Of a stretch of DNA of 64,000 nt, positions 45,409 through 58,603 are shown piece by piece (position 1 is the stretch's first letter; every line of letters starts with the position of its first letter). Location of the stretch: contig OX235270.1 in the NCBI GenBank assembly GCA_944472135.2, positions 79,307,168 through 79,371,167 on the forward strand. Reading direction: 5' to 3'. Under the pieces are notes generated by a model that was given only the letters and a program-made list of their open reading frames with translations, searched no databases and was not told the origin of the DNA. The position numbers and the translations under genes are program-made. Origin of the DNA: Trichobilharzia regenti (taxonomy: Eukaryota; Platyhelminthes; Trematoda; Strigeidida; Schistosomatidae).

Positions 45409-46025
45409 GTTACACTAATTTGTCTGTTCAACCATGAATACTTATCGTAAATGACTATTATCAACTGTTTTCGTTATTTTACGCTCAAAAGACAAGTATT
45501 ATTTGAGAACACTCCTATTTTCTTAATTGAAGGTCTTAAGTATTGCTTTTTCAACACTGATCTGGGCACTGTGGCCAGGAGTAAAAAAATTAAATAAATT
45601 TGCCTTTCTTGTATACGTTTGTCATCGATATTGAAAGTGTAGGAGTAAACCTACCAGTCTCGAACTTTTTGTAACTTATTTTTAGACAGAGACGCGTGAA
45701 CTATTTTACCTTAGACGCGAGAATGTACCAATAAGCTGGCCAGTAATCCAACTTAAACAACTTAATCCTTATTATACAGTGAGCAAGGTGATAATTAGAG
45801 TAATTCTGACAGAAGTGGAGGATCATGAGGTGATATTGTCGGGGAATACTAAAAAGACCCTTACGACGCTTGCATTTATGCAAAATTTTGGGAACTATAG
45901 TAGGGTACAATTGCATATCAGATTATTTGTGTAACAAATTTATTATTAGAGTGGTAGGATATGATCATGAGGAACAGATTGTGCTCCAAACCTAATTTGA
46001 TAAATAATACTCTGTTATTATGTAT

Positions 46026-46276
46026 TGTGACTGGACACTCGTTGAGGAGGTCGGTTGGTGACATCGCGCGTCAGGCCATCGCTCGAGTGGAACCCGAAAG
46101 GGAAGCGGCGAGTGGGACGTCCAAGGGTGACATGGAGGAGATCGTGTAAAGAGGAGTTGAAAGAGTATGGATTAACATGGATGCAGGTGAAAAGCACAGC
46201 AAAAGACAGAAGGAAGTGGAGACGTGCAGTTGAAGCCCTATGTTCCACTAGGAACCCAAGGGAACAATAATAATAT
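46026..46276 (+). repeat. 5'-truncated RTE-like 3' end
   Basis: Nearly the same sequence as 63602-63865: the C-terminal end of a reverse transcriptase polyprotein (frame of EWNPKGKRRVGRPRVTWRRS) followed by the common 3' end CCCTATGTTCCACTAGGAACC and a (TAA)-like tail. Confidence 0.8.
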
Positions 46277-46279
46277 TAT

Positions 46280-49200
46280 GTATTGTATTAAATTTATATT
46301 TTCTCAAATTCTTGTTCTACATGCAATCAGTCAGATATTTATTGGATAGATAATAGCTTTATCTAATCTTCATATATCTTTTAAACAAAAGTAAAATGAA
46401 ATTCCTGCAGATGGGAATGACTTCATACAAATCAGTTTACAAAAGTAGCATTTCTAGTTCGAATACTTTCTGAACGTTTCTGTAAAGTTATATATTAAAA
46501 GGTCAACATTTTCACTGGAATTCTAATAGATCTGAAAGACTTTACAGATTAACTGTTTTGAGGTACTTGAATGCAGGACTAGTTGCAATCATTGTCAGAA
46601 GAAAATATGAGAATATTAAAGTTCGATTTTTTAAAAAGAATGATATTCACTGTAATTGTGTAACACTTGACTCTCGATAAATAAATATTCTGAATGTGTG
46701 AATAATTGAATACAGCAGTACTTGTACACACACATACTTCCTACATCAGCTTATTTGCTTACATTTAGATGCGCGTGCTTGACTTTATAATCAGACATGA
46801 ATGTAAGTATGAAAACAAAGGCTCCCTACAGTTAAAAACTTCAAGTGAAAAAATAACCAATGACTAACTATATCCCGTGGTTATTCGAAGCATTACAAAA
46901 AAGTTTAAACCTACACGTATGCATACGCGCACAATATAGAGGCGTTTAACGGGCGAATAAGAAACGTTAACACAAAGTGAGTTGACCAAGTGTTTAGTTG
47001 TGCTCTTCATATTGTATTTTTATATTTTACAAGATGACTTACCTGAAAATGTCACGTGGATTCACAGCAGGTGTGAAAAGTTTTGTTTTCTAATAACAAG
47101 ACAAATAGAAATCATTTTATTGTACGAATAAACCGGTAAATATTGAAGAATTAGTTCTGTAGTAGTAGAAGTAGCAGCAGCATTAGTACTGGTATAAAAT
47201 AAAGAAAATGTAGTGAATTACAGGAAATAAAAGAAATCAGTTTTTTTCAAAGCATTTGAATGGGATGTATACACAGTCAAATTCTACATTTTCATGGATT
47301 ATTTTTTCTGGTATAATCGGTAATAAAGCTTACTATTGTTATGTTTCTGAGGGCTTGTGACACAGTTTATAAAGTAAGCAAAGAAAGTAAAGCAGAGACT
47401 TAGAGTCCTGAAGACACCATTCAGTAGGTGTTAGATTTTATGTAAGTTTTTTGCTGGATAGGGTTTCAAAAAGGCCTGTGTGTGTCGTGGTGTCATAATA
47501 AGATGAAACTGCATCCATTATATGAGTTGATTAAACACTACAATATCACTCAGTAAATACTACTACATTTTTTCTCACTAAGGAGACTTATCTTTTGTAT
47601 TAGGATTAAAAATTAAAAATATATGCATTCATCTCATCATATACCTGTGATCTTAATTATTATTAAAAGATGTAGTACAGATCACGAGTATTACACGATT
47701 TTTCTCTGTATATATTAACAGAATATGCAATATATTTCTGCTGGATAGTGCACGTTTGATTGGGGCTACTGAGTGAATCCAGCCATTAACAAACTTTTTG
47801 CTGATGAAACTAGAACCGTTTGTGTCTTGGCGCGTATTTAATAATAAAATGCATTCGTTACAGACCGAACGAATATTTAGAAAGTATACCACTCAAACTC
47901 CATGATTATCACTAGAATTTCTTTTCTTTGTTAAAAACTGAGACAATCACTGTCCTTAAATACTTTTGTAAATAACTCATCAGGTCTTTATTTCGATTCA
48001 CTCCTGAAGGATATGACGAGATGGAAATTAGAGCACTAAGTAGCGACGCTAGGTCTTTTTCTGATAACTCCATTTTGTCCGTATACTTAGAAATAACTTA
48101 CCACTCACACATTTTATTTGTAACGTGCCTGAGAATGTGAGATTTGTTGGCAGTCAACTTATTATAATAGACAGACGGGGGTGTTTTGGAAGACGTGTTT
48201 TAGTCACCCCTGAGTTATCAGTGTTTTCTTTGATTGTTAACATCATACCACTGAAGTAATCCCTTTTGTACAGCTACCTGTGGCAATGTAAACAAACAGA
48301 AATGGTAACTTCAAAAAGAATGACCCAGGATTTTACCTGTTGCTGATTATTTGCGGGCAGTTAAATGGTGTAAACACTTCCGATATTGATGCAGACGATA
48401 AGTTTTCAATGGTGAAGAGCTTAGTGATAAACAATTAGTTGTAGAAACAGACTTCATGAATAATTTAGGTGAGGCCAATCAAACAACAAATGGAAATTTT
48501 AAGGAACCAGATGGTTAACTCTTCTCCACCTTTCAAACAGTCAGCAAGAAGGCTTCAGATTCTGTCGAAATTGTTTGAAATTTTGAACATATCTATTAAA
48601 TCAAAAAAATAAAATGAACTATCTCAACCGACTCAATGATTAGTGTTGATGATGTTCATCAAATGTCTTTATCAGTCTATTCATAGACTTAAAACAATCA
48701 AGGTATTTTGAAATAATGGCAGTTTTCATGCCTAAAAGAAATCAGATATCTTTTGGGAATTATATAACTGAATGACATGTAGAGCTGACTTATATTACAT
48801 CTAAAGCTATTAGGGATTATTATTCCGTAAATTTAAGGCGTGACATTATCTAAAAACCAGACACATCAGCTTAACCATGTGCATACTAGTCACTGTCTAA
48901 ACAACTAATTTCACGGGCTACTATATCTATTATCTTAAGGTTATTTCTAAAACTGATGTCATTAAAGAAAATAATACCTCTTATCTAAGATATTTAACAG
49001 GTCATGCTTAATACATTTACACTTGACTTCAGATAATGAAAATTCTGGTGTCCAGGCAGTGTCATACTTGCTTAGAATTCACCCTTTTGACCAATCTATG
49101 TAAACACAAATACGCATTTACGCACTGCTAAACACGTGAACATAGAGACACATGAATACGATGACAGAGACTAGAATAACGATTGTTTGTATTTATCATC

Positions 49201-50155
49201 CCTCTTAGATATTATTGTGGTTTTTTAAAATTTAGTTTTTTCTGCTTAAGGAAAAAGATTAGAATGAAGGAAGAGAGGAAAAAACAGAAAGAGACTGTGA
49301 GGTCCATACACTTCTTATTAAATGCATTCAACTAGACAATATTTTTTTTTTGCTTTCCAACCTGTGTACCCATTAGACATGGATATATAAGTGTGACCGT
49401 GGCAACTTAATTCATTATATAGCACCACCTGCTGCGGTAGATTTAATAAACAATAAATTAGTTTGTATTAAAGAAGAGGGAGAAAGAGAAGAGAAAGGAT
49501 ATTTTTTGTGATCAAGAATTATGCTGTCTTCTCCTACACCTTCTCTCCACCATATTTTAAAACAGGTCAAGGTTAAAATATGATTTTGTTTTCTCTGTTT
49601 ATTTTTTTTAAACAAAGTCATAATCTTTTTATCCGAAGGCATTTTAATTTTGGGCTTGAAGGAAGAAATATTAATAAGGTTTGCTTCAAGCTGAGGTGAT
49701 TGTGAAGATCCGACTATTTTCAAAATACGATAACAAGTAGAGATCACAGATAGGAAACCACTGAACACTGATAGGGAATACAAATGTATTTCATCCCAGT
49801 CCAAGACTTTTCAGCAGCAGTGGAGAACTGTTATTTGGCAAGCTGGTAGAAATCGGAAAACACCGACCAACCTAATGATCACAAGCTGTGATATTCCTAC
49901 ACTCTATTCCGTGAGAGATGGTGAGTTTAAAATAATAATGAATTCGAGACTGGAATGAAAACAACTGCTCATATTATAAAACCGCTAGATAACTGGCTAA
50001 TAAATCCTATTTTTCTATCAACTGTCACTATGGTGTCATCTCTATCTGATATCATTAATGAGGTCCAAACGCATGGTCATTACAGCAGTATATAATATGA
50101 TGAATTGTAGCATCTTATAACACATCAGTTGAAGCAACTTTCGAATTTCACCGGT
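46280..50155. other. Intergenic, no convincing gene
   Basis: AT-rich. Minus frames at 47653-47892 and 49415-49804 have no recognisable domains. A coding-like piece around 49800-49920 (+) is open in two frames and may be repeat-derived. Confidence 0.4.
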
Positions 50156-50159
50156 ATTA

Positions 50160-50338
50160 AGCTACTTTCATTTGTTCGGATTGCGTCCGAAAGTGATGCG
50201 GAGGAAATCGTGTGAGGAGGAGATGAAAGCCTCTGGGCAATCATGAAGTCAGCAAAAGAGGACTGCAGAGAACAGGAAAAAATACGGATATGCTATTGAA
50301 GCCTTATGTTCCACTCGGAACCCAAAGGAATAATCATA
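50160..50338 (+). repeat. Diverged RTE-like 3' end
   Basis: Shares GAGGAGATGAAAG..., AGCCTTATGTTCCACTCGG and the AATAATCATAATAA tail with the other RTE-like 3' ends. It ends 180 bp before the arrestin gene. Confidence 0.65.
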
Positions 50339-50520
50339 ATAATCTGTCTCTCAAAATACAAACTGATTACTTGTTTACCTCAGCATTTCGTCGAAACCAT
50401 ATGATTCACGTGATAAATAATCGTTAATAGGTATTTCGACTAAATCATTTAAACTTGTTAAATTGATTTTAATGAAGTTAGAATTAGATTAAATAAAAAT
50501 AATTACATTATTTTTATATT

Positions 50521-52338
50521 ATGCCAAGTCCTCCAAAATCAAAAAGTCCTCCAAAATCAAAGAAATCAAATAGAAGTATTTCACCAAAAAAGTCAGGTAG
50601 ATCAAGTCCGAATGAATACAAAAAAGATGATCAGTTAAAATTATTTTCACGTCAAATTTATGATACAATACATTCGATATATAAAAAAAAGACGGAAAAT
50701 TTAATTTTATACCTAAATCATATGCACATCTATGAAATATGGAATAAATTACCAATTTATGAGCAATATTGCAATTCGAATATTGATTCTAATAACCGTA
50801 AGCATACCGGATCCCCAAGGTCAAAATCACCTAAAAATAGATCACCGAAATCAAAAAGTAAATCAGCATTGAAACCAGCCAGTGATGACAAATCCCAAGT
50901 GGAATATTTACCAGCTATTTTAGAGGGCACAATAGCCTTCAATACATCTAAATTCCCACGTAACTCTAAGATAGTTGTTGAAATTACAGCTACCTTTCGT
51001 TATATGGTAAACAGTAGATCTCCTGTATTTCACGATGTCACTTATACAGAGCACGTGTGTTATAGAGATTTTAAAACAGTTTATCCTCTTTATTTAGTGT
51101 CTGATAGAGAGGCGAGTGAATGTACGCAGGAACTAGCTTTCAAGCTGAGGCAGAAACTTGGTCGTGGCTACAGAGTCCTACCGTTTAAATTCGAATTATC
51201 TAACTGTCCCGATTCAATTTTATTCAATAATCCAGATGTACCTCATTTCGCGAATGAGTTATCCTGGAAAATACAGGTAATTGTAGCGCCAGATTATGCT
51301 TGCTTACCAATAACTAAGAATGAAATATCTATGAACTTTTATAAATATACTATAACGCCTCTACTGAGTCAGCAGTCATTTCATGAATCACCGACTGTTG
51401 AATGTACGCGTTTCGCTACCAATAAAGAAATTGGTAATTTGACTTTACGCGCTAAATTAGACCGTGATATTTACTATCATGGACAGTTTATCAATGTTAA
51501 AATTGAAATAGAAAATCAATCAGAAAAATACACAGTAAATAAAGTTTGTATATATATTGAACAAACCTGCCGAATTTATCACCAATTTCCGCATGATTCA
51601 ATCGTCCAGCTTAATGAGCTAGTCTTAGATTCGACAAATTCGAAATTACCCATCCTTCCTAAAACAAAATTATGGGTGAATGAGGTGAAACTCTGTCCAC
51701 ACTTTAACCGAACAAAAGCCAACCTGGCTATTGATGGAAAATTGCCAGTAGATTCGAAATCATTTTTAGCTAGCAGTACTATTATTACATTTAACAGATG
51801 GATTCCATTAGTAACAGAAACAGAAAGCACTACTGTCGCAGAAGGTGGACAGAGCACTAAAAGTGTTAAACAGAAAAGTGGAAGTACAAGTTCCACGTCA
51901 TCACCGAAAAAAGCTTCGAATGCAGAAGAAGAAAACAAAAGTTCACCAAGACACAAAAGTCCTTCAAAAAAATCAAATAAAAGTCCTAAGGAGAAGCATT
52001 CATCATCACCAAAACGTTCTAAGAAGAAACACTCTCCATCGAAAAGTCCTGCTGTACAAGAAGGAGGACAGGAACGACAAGAACAACAGCAACAAGAGCA
52101 AGGTGGCGAGCAGAAACAGCGAACACAGAAATTTACCAAAGAAACAAGTTTGACAAATCGACAAATATGTAGACCCATCTTTATTAGTTACGATTTAGTA
52201 GTGAGATTAAATGTAAATTCTTTAGCAAGCAATCCAATGGTTAGAGTACCGTTTATATTAACCAGAGAAAGTCAGTATATAGATAAAATGTCATCTATAA
52301 CCACTGGACCATCAAATGTAATTAGACAAAGTAATTAG
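50521..52338 (+). CDS. Arrestin-family protein with basic Ser/Lys-rich insertions, intronless
   Basis: 605 codons in one uninterrupted frame. Both arrestin lobes are visible. N-lobe: LILYLNHMHIYEIW (residues 61-74) and ILEGTIAF...IVVEITATFRYM (133-162), to FKFELSNCPDSILF (222-235) and WKIQVIVAP (249-257). C-lobe: LTLRAKLDRDIYYHGQFINV (307-326), VCIYIEQTCRIYH, NLAIDGKLP (the lariat-loop region, 401-409), LASSTII and FISYDLVVRLNV (554-565). Arrestins bind phosphorylated GPCRs and act as adaptors in the cytoplasm; whether this one does is not shown. Three KSP/SPK-rich segments are unusual: the N-terminal 32 residues, residues 85-126, and a ~110-residue insert at 435-545 within the C-lobe, with a Gln run at 522-526. 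No clathrin or AP2 box is evident at the C-terminus. Lack of introns suggests a retrocopy. Poly(A) signals AATAAA lie at 52569 and 52604. Confidence 0.85.
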   Translation: MPSPPKSKSPPKSKKSNRSISPKKSGRSSPNEYKKDDQLKLFSRQIYDTIHSIYKKKTENLILYLNHMHIYEIWNKLPIYEQYCNSNIDSNNRKHTGSPRSKSPKNRSPKSKSKSALKPASDDKSQVEYLPAILEGTIAFNTSKFPRNSKIVVEITATFRYMVNSRSPVFHDVTYTEHVCYRDFKTVYPLYLVSDREASECTQELAFKLRQKLGRGYRVLPFKFELSNCPDSILFNNPDVPHFANELSWKIQVIVAPDYACLPITKNEISMNFYKYTITPLLSQQSFHESPTVECTRFATNKEIGNLTLRAKLDRDIYYHGQFINVKIEIENQSEKYTVNKVCIYIEQTCRIYHQFPHDSIVQLNELVLDSTNSKLPILPKTKLWVNEVKLCPHFNRTKANLAIDGKLPVDSKSFLASSTIITFNRWIPLVTETESTTVAEGGQSTKSVKQKSGSTSSTSSPKKASNAEEENKSSPRHKSPSKKSNKSPKEKHSSSPKRSKKKHSPSKSPAVQEGGQERQEQQQQEQGGEQKQRTQKFTKETSLTNRQICRPIFISYDLVVRLNVNSLASNPMVRVPFILTRESQYIDKMSSITTGPSNVIRQSN

Positions 52339-52919
52339 GACGTATCTGGTTCGACACCCTCAATGTAGATACTATATAGTGCGTACTGAAGTATACATTT
52401 ATACACAGAGAAAATTTTGGATAAAACATTTTCTGAAGAACTACTCCAAAACCATAAATTTTTCATCCACATCTAAATGAAGCAAAATGTGGAGATGTGA
52501 TAAAGTATATATATATATATATATAGTCATGAAACTTTATGCAGTACATACATGCCCATGTAAACACAAATAAATATCACTTTTACTAATTATTCTATTT
52601 CTGAATAAAAAGTGCACTGGAATGCATTATATATTCTTTCATGCTAAGAGTTGATGATTTAAGTTGGTAAAAAATTCAAGGCAAAGTATGAACCAGTGAC
52701 TTCCAAACTTTACATTTCTATATTGAGCGAAATCCGCGTTTTTTTGTAGTGATATAGGTTGATTGATCTTAATACTTGTCTTTACAGAGATTATTAACTG
52801 ACAGTTATGAATTAGTTGTCATTTAAGGCCATTAAACTGCTTCATCTTCTGATCCCGTGAGATATACAGAAGTCCCTTCTGTCTTAATTTACGACTATAA
52901 GATATAATGGTTGAAGGTG

Positions 52920-53205
52920 CAAGGCATGAGTAAATTGGTGGTTTTGACCATAGTTGTCTCCATCCCACTTACCGTGTCAAGTGAAATAATATAGTTGGTA
53001 ACAATGAGATTAGGTATAGAGTGTTAGGCAAGGAGGAGAAGTTAGTAGATGAGACTATAGATGAAGTGATTGAAGTTTCTCGTCATGTGTTACACATCAT
53101 AAGCAGTGTCAGCTGAATTAGAGGTGATCAGATGAAATTTCATCAAGGAAAACGCCCATTAGGACCAAAAAGAGAGACAGAGAGGAAAGCATTAGAAGCT
53201 CAATA
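52920..53205 (+). pseudogene. RTE-like C-terminal fragment
   Basis: The frame NNEIRYRVLGKEEKLVDE (about 53000-53055), preceded by FDHSCLHPTYRVK-like pieces, is a recognisable but degenerate block from the C-terminal region of the RTE-like polyprotein, related to the minus copy at 4240-5340. Stops surround it. Confidence 0.55.
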
Positions 53206-53804
53206 AAGATATCTTGTGAAATCATAGCAGCTCCATTAAGTTTTTAATTGTTGGTTTTAGCTATAAATATATTATTAATTGGTTGGTTTACATTACTCCT
53301 TAGGCATGGTTAAGTTTCATATAATGTGAGTAATTTTCATTTTTAATTCTGTATGGTCTGGTGATGCTTTACTGTCAGTAATGGAGAAGAAATAGAAATA
53401 ACTCAAAAACGTAGGTTATTAGTATATATCTGTTAAACAACTTGGCTTTCATAGACACTTAGAGACACTTGATTATAAAAGTGATTTGGGATAAATAGGA
53501 AGTTCCTGCTCGACTAATATCAGCTTAATCCATTTTCAGTCATGGGAATCACTTAACAGACGCGACTCATTATCATAATGAACAAAAAAGGGAAGAAAGA
53601 TATACGATTGTTTTACCTAAGTTTCATCTTCTTTCATTTGTCACGGCAACTGTTAAGTGGTAAGATTTTCATCTAAGTAATAGGAAGATGTTTTTTAGAA
53701 GAAATTAATGCTAATATTAATGTCTAAATAAGAAATTAATCTGGAATAGTTGAATGGAGATTGATCCAAAACTTTTAAATGTTAGTAGATGAATTAAAAA
53801 CTAT

Positions 53805-53806
<2 letters not shown>

Positions 53807-53870
<64 letters not shown>
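53807..53870. repeat. (TA)n microsatellite, 64 bp
   Basis: Pure TA run. Confidence 0.95.
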
Positions 53871-53873
<3 letters not shown>

Positions 53874-56690
53874 GCATACAAACAGTATTAATGTTGACAG
53901 ATGTCTGAAGTACCTTTATTTTTATTTCTCTGTTTCGTATAGGACTTAAAGTGTTTTAGTGTTAATTTCAGTTATCAGTTTAGTGAATTTGATAAAAAGG
54001 TGCATTGTCATAAGTGCATAAAACACTGTCACAAACACACATGGAGATAAGTAGATAAATAGGCATTTATATCTTCACATAGAGATAACTTTAATGGAGT
54101 TTCGGATTAGGAAAAACTTTAGGTGACTGTACTTGTACTGTTGTGATGCGGTAAAAAAAAATTATCCACAATAGGAACACTTTCTAGTATTGACGACAAT
54201 ATAAGCGTCAATGCATTTTTATTAATATGAAATTAGTTAGTAAAATCTATGTCTATGCATTCGTAATGGTTGATACAGTTTCCATATATGAAATTTAACT
54301 AATATTTCAATCGATTTATACTGTCAGTATTATTATTATTGCAGTGCGATAATTTGTCAATAGCTGTTTGTTGGTATTAGTATTTGTTAACTAGTCGGTC
54401 AGTTGTACTTCCGGTGTAGTGAGGGTTAACCATAACTTCATATGTACTACTAAATTTGAATGCGTAGAATATTTTTCCAAAACAAAACAAAAAATATCAC
54501 TTTTAATTTTTTATTTCTCTACAATAGCTCCTGATAAAGTTCATTTACATTTATTTACACTCATTTTTCTTTTTTAAAAATGAAACTGTGAACTCTGAAC
54601 ATACTATTTTCAAAAGTTTTTTTTGTAACTATAACAGATTTTATCGCAATTCGACATAGGCTAGAAAATCATTGATAGTTGAGAAGGATGAGATGGGCAG
54701 TTTTCAAAACTTATGCAGTTAGCTACATGGTGATCTATTTTTCCACAGTTTATTTCGTACTGTGTTTACCCCCATTAACTCAGGAAGAGTTTCCCTGTTA
54801 TCTGTTGATAGATAACCACTGGAGTTGCTTTCAGGTGATTGTAGTAAATTAAATCAGACTATCAATGAAAATAAAATGCATTATTTTCAAAGCTAATGGT
54901 CTCTCTTAACTAACATTATCTTCGATTTCGAAGAACCATTATGTTTACACTTCATAATAAAGTATCCATTATTGCTAAAAACCAGCACCATAGTAGGACT
55001 TAGGCATGGATGTCTCTATTTAATTTCCTCTTGCTTGCTGTCATCTTAAAAGGAGATTTTAATGCTGATACAGGAGAACTGAGCCTATCGATAGTGTCTG
55101 CTGAACTCCATGACTATCATATTCATCCATTCCTACCCAGCACTAACTCCATATATAATCAGGGTCATTGTTTCACTTGACAAACGTCTGATACATGTAG
55201 ACCATTTTCTGATATGTTATCGGTTGTTAACTAAATAGTGAAATGAGGTTGAAAGAAAAATTCCTCCTGAGGCAGCCTGCAACCAAATTCATTGTGCTGT
55301 AGAGACAGAAGGAAAACCAGTCATTGGTATATTTCTTTGTTCACTCGTTTGCGTTACATGTAATAGCATGTTGAGTAACTCCGAAATCATACATAAAGTT
55401 ATGGGTGAAGAGAAGAATTTGGTCCATAAAACTGATACTTAAAACTTGACATATGATGAGACCCAACCTAGCTGCACTAAACTGGAAAGGAGTTATAAAT
55501 GATAAGATCAAAAATAGCCTTGATATGTAGGGTTAGTAACTTCTTATCAGAGCAATATACGGATGATGGACTGACTAATTTAGGTATCCAAAAGGTTAAG
55601 AATCAATCTTTGTGGACCACTCTGTGTGGGCAAGTATGTTAAAATTGTTGTTGTAGACATATTTAATAATGTCTTTGCCATGTAAGCAGCTGACGAGAAG
55701 GCAACGAAATAAAAGATGGTACCATTTTATTCTGCTAAAACTGTAGTTCTTGCTTTGTTCAAATCCCATTTACTTTCATGCTTGCTTTTTGAGATATCAT
55801 TACATTTCTGTTCCCCCATTTTACATCATTTTCCTAAGTATACGGACTTCAGCTGATGCACAACTGCGTCAGTTAGTATACTTTATAGCGCAAGAGGATT
55901 CTACAAAACAAAACAATACACAGATAAATATATTCAAATTTTACATCAATGAGTCCTTACATATTGCAAAAGCTTAATGTAATATGGCAGAAGGAATCAT
56001 TTAAAATAAGCTATGGGTGGTCCACACCATTTCAAAGGATACTAACTTGTCAAAGGTTCCAAAGAATGTAGAAAAAACAGAAACGGCTGCGGGATATCTT
56101 CTGCGATGTGTAGTAATGTTTATTAGGCTTAAACATGTATTTATCAAACATTCTACATTTAACCCATCACAAAAATCTTATTGCATGTAGACAACTACGA
56201 CTACAAATTCTACTGGCAGAATATTATTATTTTAAATCGAACTAACTTAAAGGCAGTAAAAGGATTTCTGGAATCATGACATTCAAACGAAACTGTAGTC
56301 AACACTTTTAACTGAACTGCTGAAAATGTCTGACTCTTAGTGAAGTACTCATATTAACAAAGCCTGGTGATGAAAAGTCCATGACCAAATTTCAAAGATA
56401 GTAGAAAACCAAACACTTTACATCTTCATTCTCAGCTATAATTTCTTTCTGTTATAAGCAGTCATATTCTGCTTTACTCAGATCATCACATACACCAAAG
56501 ACTTTGGAGTTGAATCTTCATTTTATCCGCAAACATTTTAATGTCACAAGGGATCTTGAGCCACACTGTCGTAACAAAACATCAAAGAACAAGCAAATTA
56601 CCAACGAAATACGAAGTAACAAAATAATCCTCAACATTCAGTAAGTGTTACAGTAACGTTTGAAATACAAAAAGATGAAGGAAATAAGGG
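53871..56690. other. Intergenic DNA with weak retroelement traces
   Basis: Near 54990-55100 the sequence gives GLRHGCLYLISS and, in another frame, GDFNADTG, resembling a reverse transcriptase box and an AP-endonuclease motif, but nothing continuous. A frame at 55750-55977 (+) ends in a Gln/Asn/Ile-rich peptide without a domain. Confidence 0.3.
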
Positions 56691-56694
56691 AGCA

Positions 56695-56890
56695 TTATCT
56701 CAACTACAGGCAGTCGGAATGGACAAGGATGTCAAATTAAGCGAGAATCGGGAAGGCGAGAAACACATTCACTCATCAACCTGAAACCAGTCTGGAAATC
56801 TTCGTCACTCATCCTGCATCAACAACAAAATTCGATCGGATTTTCAATACAAACGTCAGGTCAGTCAGTTCTTCTATACGGGTCAGAAAC
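56695..56890 (+). repeat. RTE-like internal fragment
   Basis: Near-identical to 63221-63425 (GGCAGTCGGAATGGACAAGG onward) but cut at AGAAACTTC. It is a small internal piece with no 3' end. Confidence 0.8.
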
Positions 56891-57539
56891 TTCTAATTAC
56901 TAATGGCTGATAAGCGGATATATATAAAATGATTACAACATGCTAAAATCATTAAAATAAAAAAGCAACTGAAACAGAAATGCACCAGGCCAAGAACTTT
57001 TTTCAGATAAAATGAGTCAGACAACAAAAAAAACAGGAATCCACGTTTAAGATTTTCTCTTACATATTTCTAGAGGAAAAAGGAAGAGATACTTCTGCAA
57101 AGACAAGAATTTACTTTATGTAGTCCCCTACTTAGTGATATAACCATTCGGGAAATTCGAAATCCAATTGATCTTGTTTTGACCTGGATAAGCATATGGT
57201 TATTCATCAATGTTTGTTAATGCTTATTGGTCAAGAGATTCGTAATTAATCAATAATGATCAAGAATTTAACAGAGCTCATGTGTAAATTGGTTCAACAA
57301 TTTTTGAAACGTATAATTTATGAAATTACCCTACCGTTTTCACGGAATTTCTCTTCACTGAAGAGTAGCAAGTTACTGAAGTATCAAATACACCTGAAGT
57401 AATGATAGGAACAACTGTTGAAAAATCTTTGAAAATGGCCCGTTTTTCTCAACTAAAAAGAAATTACAGTCAGAAGTGATTCATGACCTGCTAATGTCTA
57501 AGATTAGTTGTTATCTAATTTCTCTCACAAGCACCACTA

Positions 57540-57665
57540 GACACCTGTTTTTATCGAGTATTAATTCCACCAGGGATAGGACCTACAACCTTCAGGTTGC
57601 GAGGCTAACCCGTTGAATGTTCACCTACTAAGTTGGAATTCAATGACACAAATTCTAACTTCTCT
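57540..57665 (-). repeat. Old SINE family 1 relative
   Basis: On the minus strand a tRNA-like body (GGTTAGCCTCGCAACCTGAAGG...) similar in layout to family 1 but strongly diverged, including a lost B-box. Confidence 0.45.
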
Positions 57666-57947
57666 AGTATAAGAATAGAATTTGGTTACTTTGGTAGAAA
57701 CTCTTGACTTCTCTTAATTCTCAATGTAGCTGTCTACAGCTCCTTGCTTCCAATAATTCTCTAACTGTTTTCGATTCATGACAATATCCATATTCAGAGT
57801 AATTAAAATCTCTGGAAATTCAAAATCTAAACTACTATCGTCATTTTACTTTGACAAGAGTAATCGAAAAAATGTTGATCAATAATAATAATAACAATAA
57901 AAGGTGTAAAAAGTAAAGACTTATGGTATTCAGGCATACTTTTCTGG

Positions 57948-58603
57948 TTGATCACGGATTGATATCAGTTAGAGAACCATTGAAAACTAGGGATTACTGG
58001 ACAGCTGCTGTTTCATCCTAGTTTAGGAATCATCGGAAGTATGCACCCACTGGGATTCGAACACAGGACCTTCCGGTTACAAGGCAAGCTCGTATACCAT
58101 TTAGCCACTAGGACCCGATTCAATGGCTCATGAATTCTAACTTCTACCAATTCGTGGTTTAGCGCGACCCCAACCACTGTCGTTGGTGGGACATCCATCC
58201 ACACACGTGACATCTAATTGGACCTCACTGGTCACGACTTCTCACTAGTCCTCAGGAAACTCCAACCTGTAGCAAGTCACTAGCGAGCATCAGATTAATT
58301 TTCTATAGTTTGGTTTGTAAGTGTTTGTTATGTTTTTACGAGTTGATCACGGATTGATTGGTAGAAGTTAGAATTCATGAGCCATTGAATCGGGTCCTAG
58401 TGGCTAAATGGTATACGAGCTTGCCTTGTAACCGGAAGGTCCTGGGTTCGAATCCCAGTGGGTGTGTACTTCCGATGATTCCTAAACTAGGATGAAACAG
58501 CAGCTGTCCAGTAATCCCTAGTTTTCAATGGTTCTCTAACTGATATCAATCCGTGATCAACTCGTAAAAACATAACAAACCCTCACAAACCAAACTACAG
58601 AAA
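57948..58603. mobile_element. Composite inverted-dimer SINE (family 1) with 12-bp direct repeats
   Basis: The left copy is in minus orientation (about 57948-58290), the right copy in plus orientation (58299-58603), meeting near 58295. The right copy starts with about 59 bp (TTTTCTATAGTTTGG to GGATTGAT) that are the reverse complement of its own end (58541-58603), so it looks like a small element with long terminal inverted repeats around a tRNA-like SINE body. The tRNA-like head begins near GGGTCCTAGTGGCTAAATGG (58394) with B-box GGGTTCGAATCCC. ATACTTTTCTGG flanks the whole unit (57936-57947 and 58604-58615). The sequence at 58150-58295 (GCGCGACCCCAACCACTG...) is an extended 5' part of the left copy and is absent from the others. 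Confidence 0.85.

Noticed and set aside
49415..49804. 129-codon minus frame
   Set aside because: No domain, no splice context and AT-rich composition; not enough to call a gene.
51579..52178. 199-codon minus-strand frame, Cys/Phe-rich
   Set aside because: Shadow of the Ser/Lys-rich arrestin coding sequence on the other strand.
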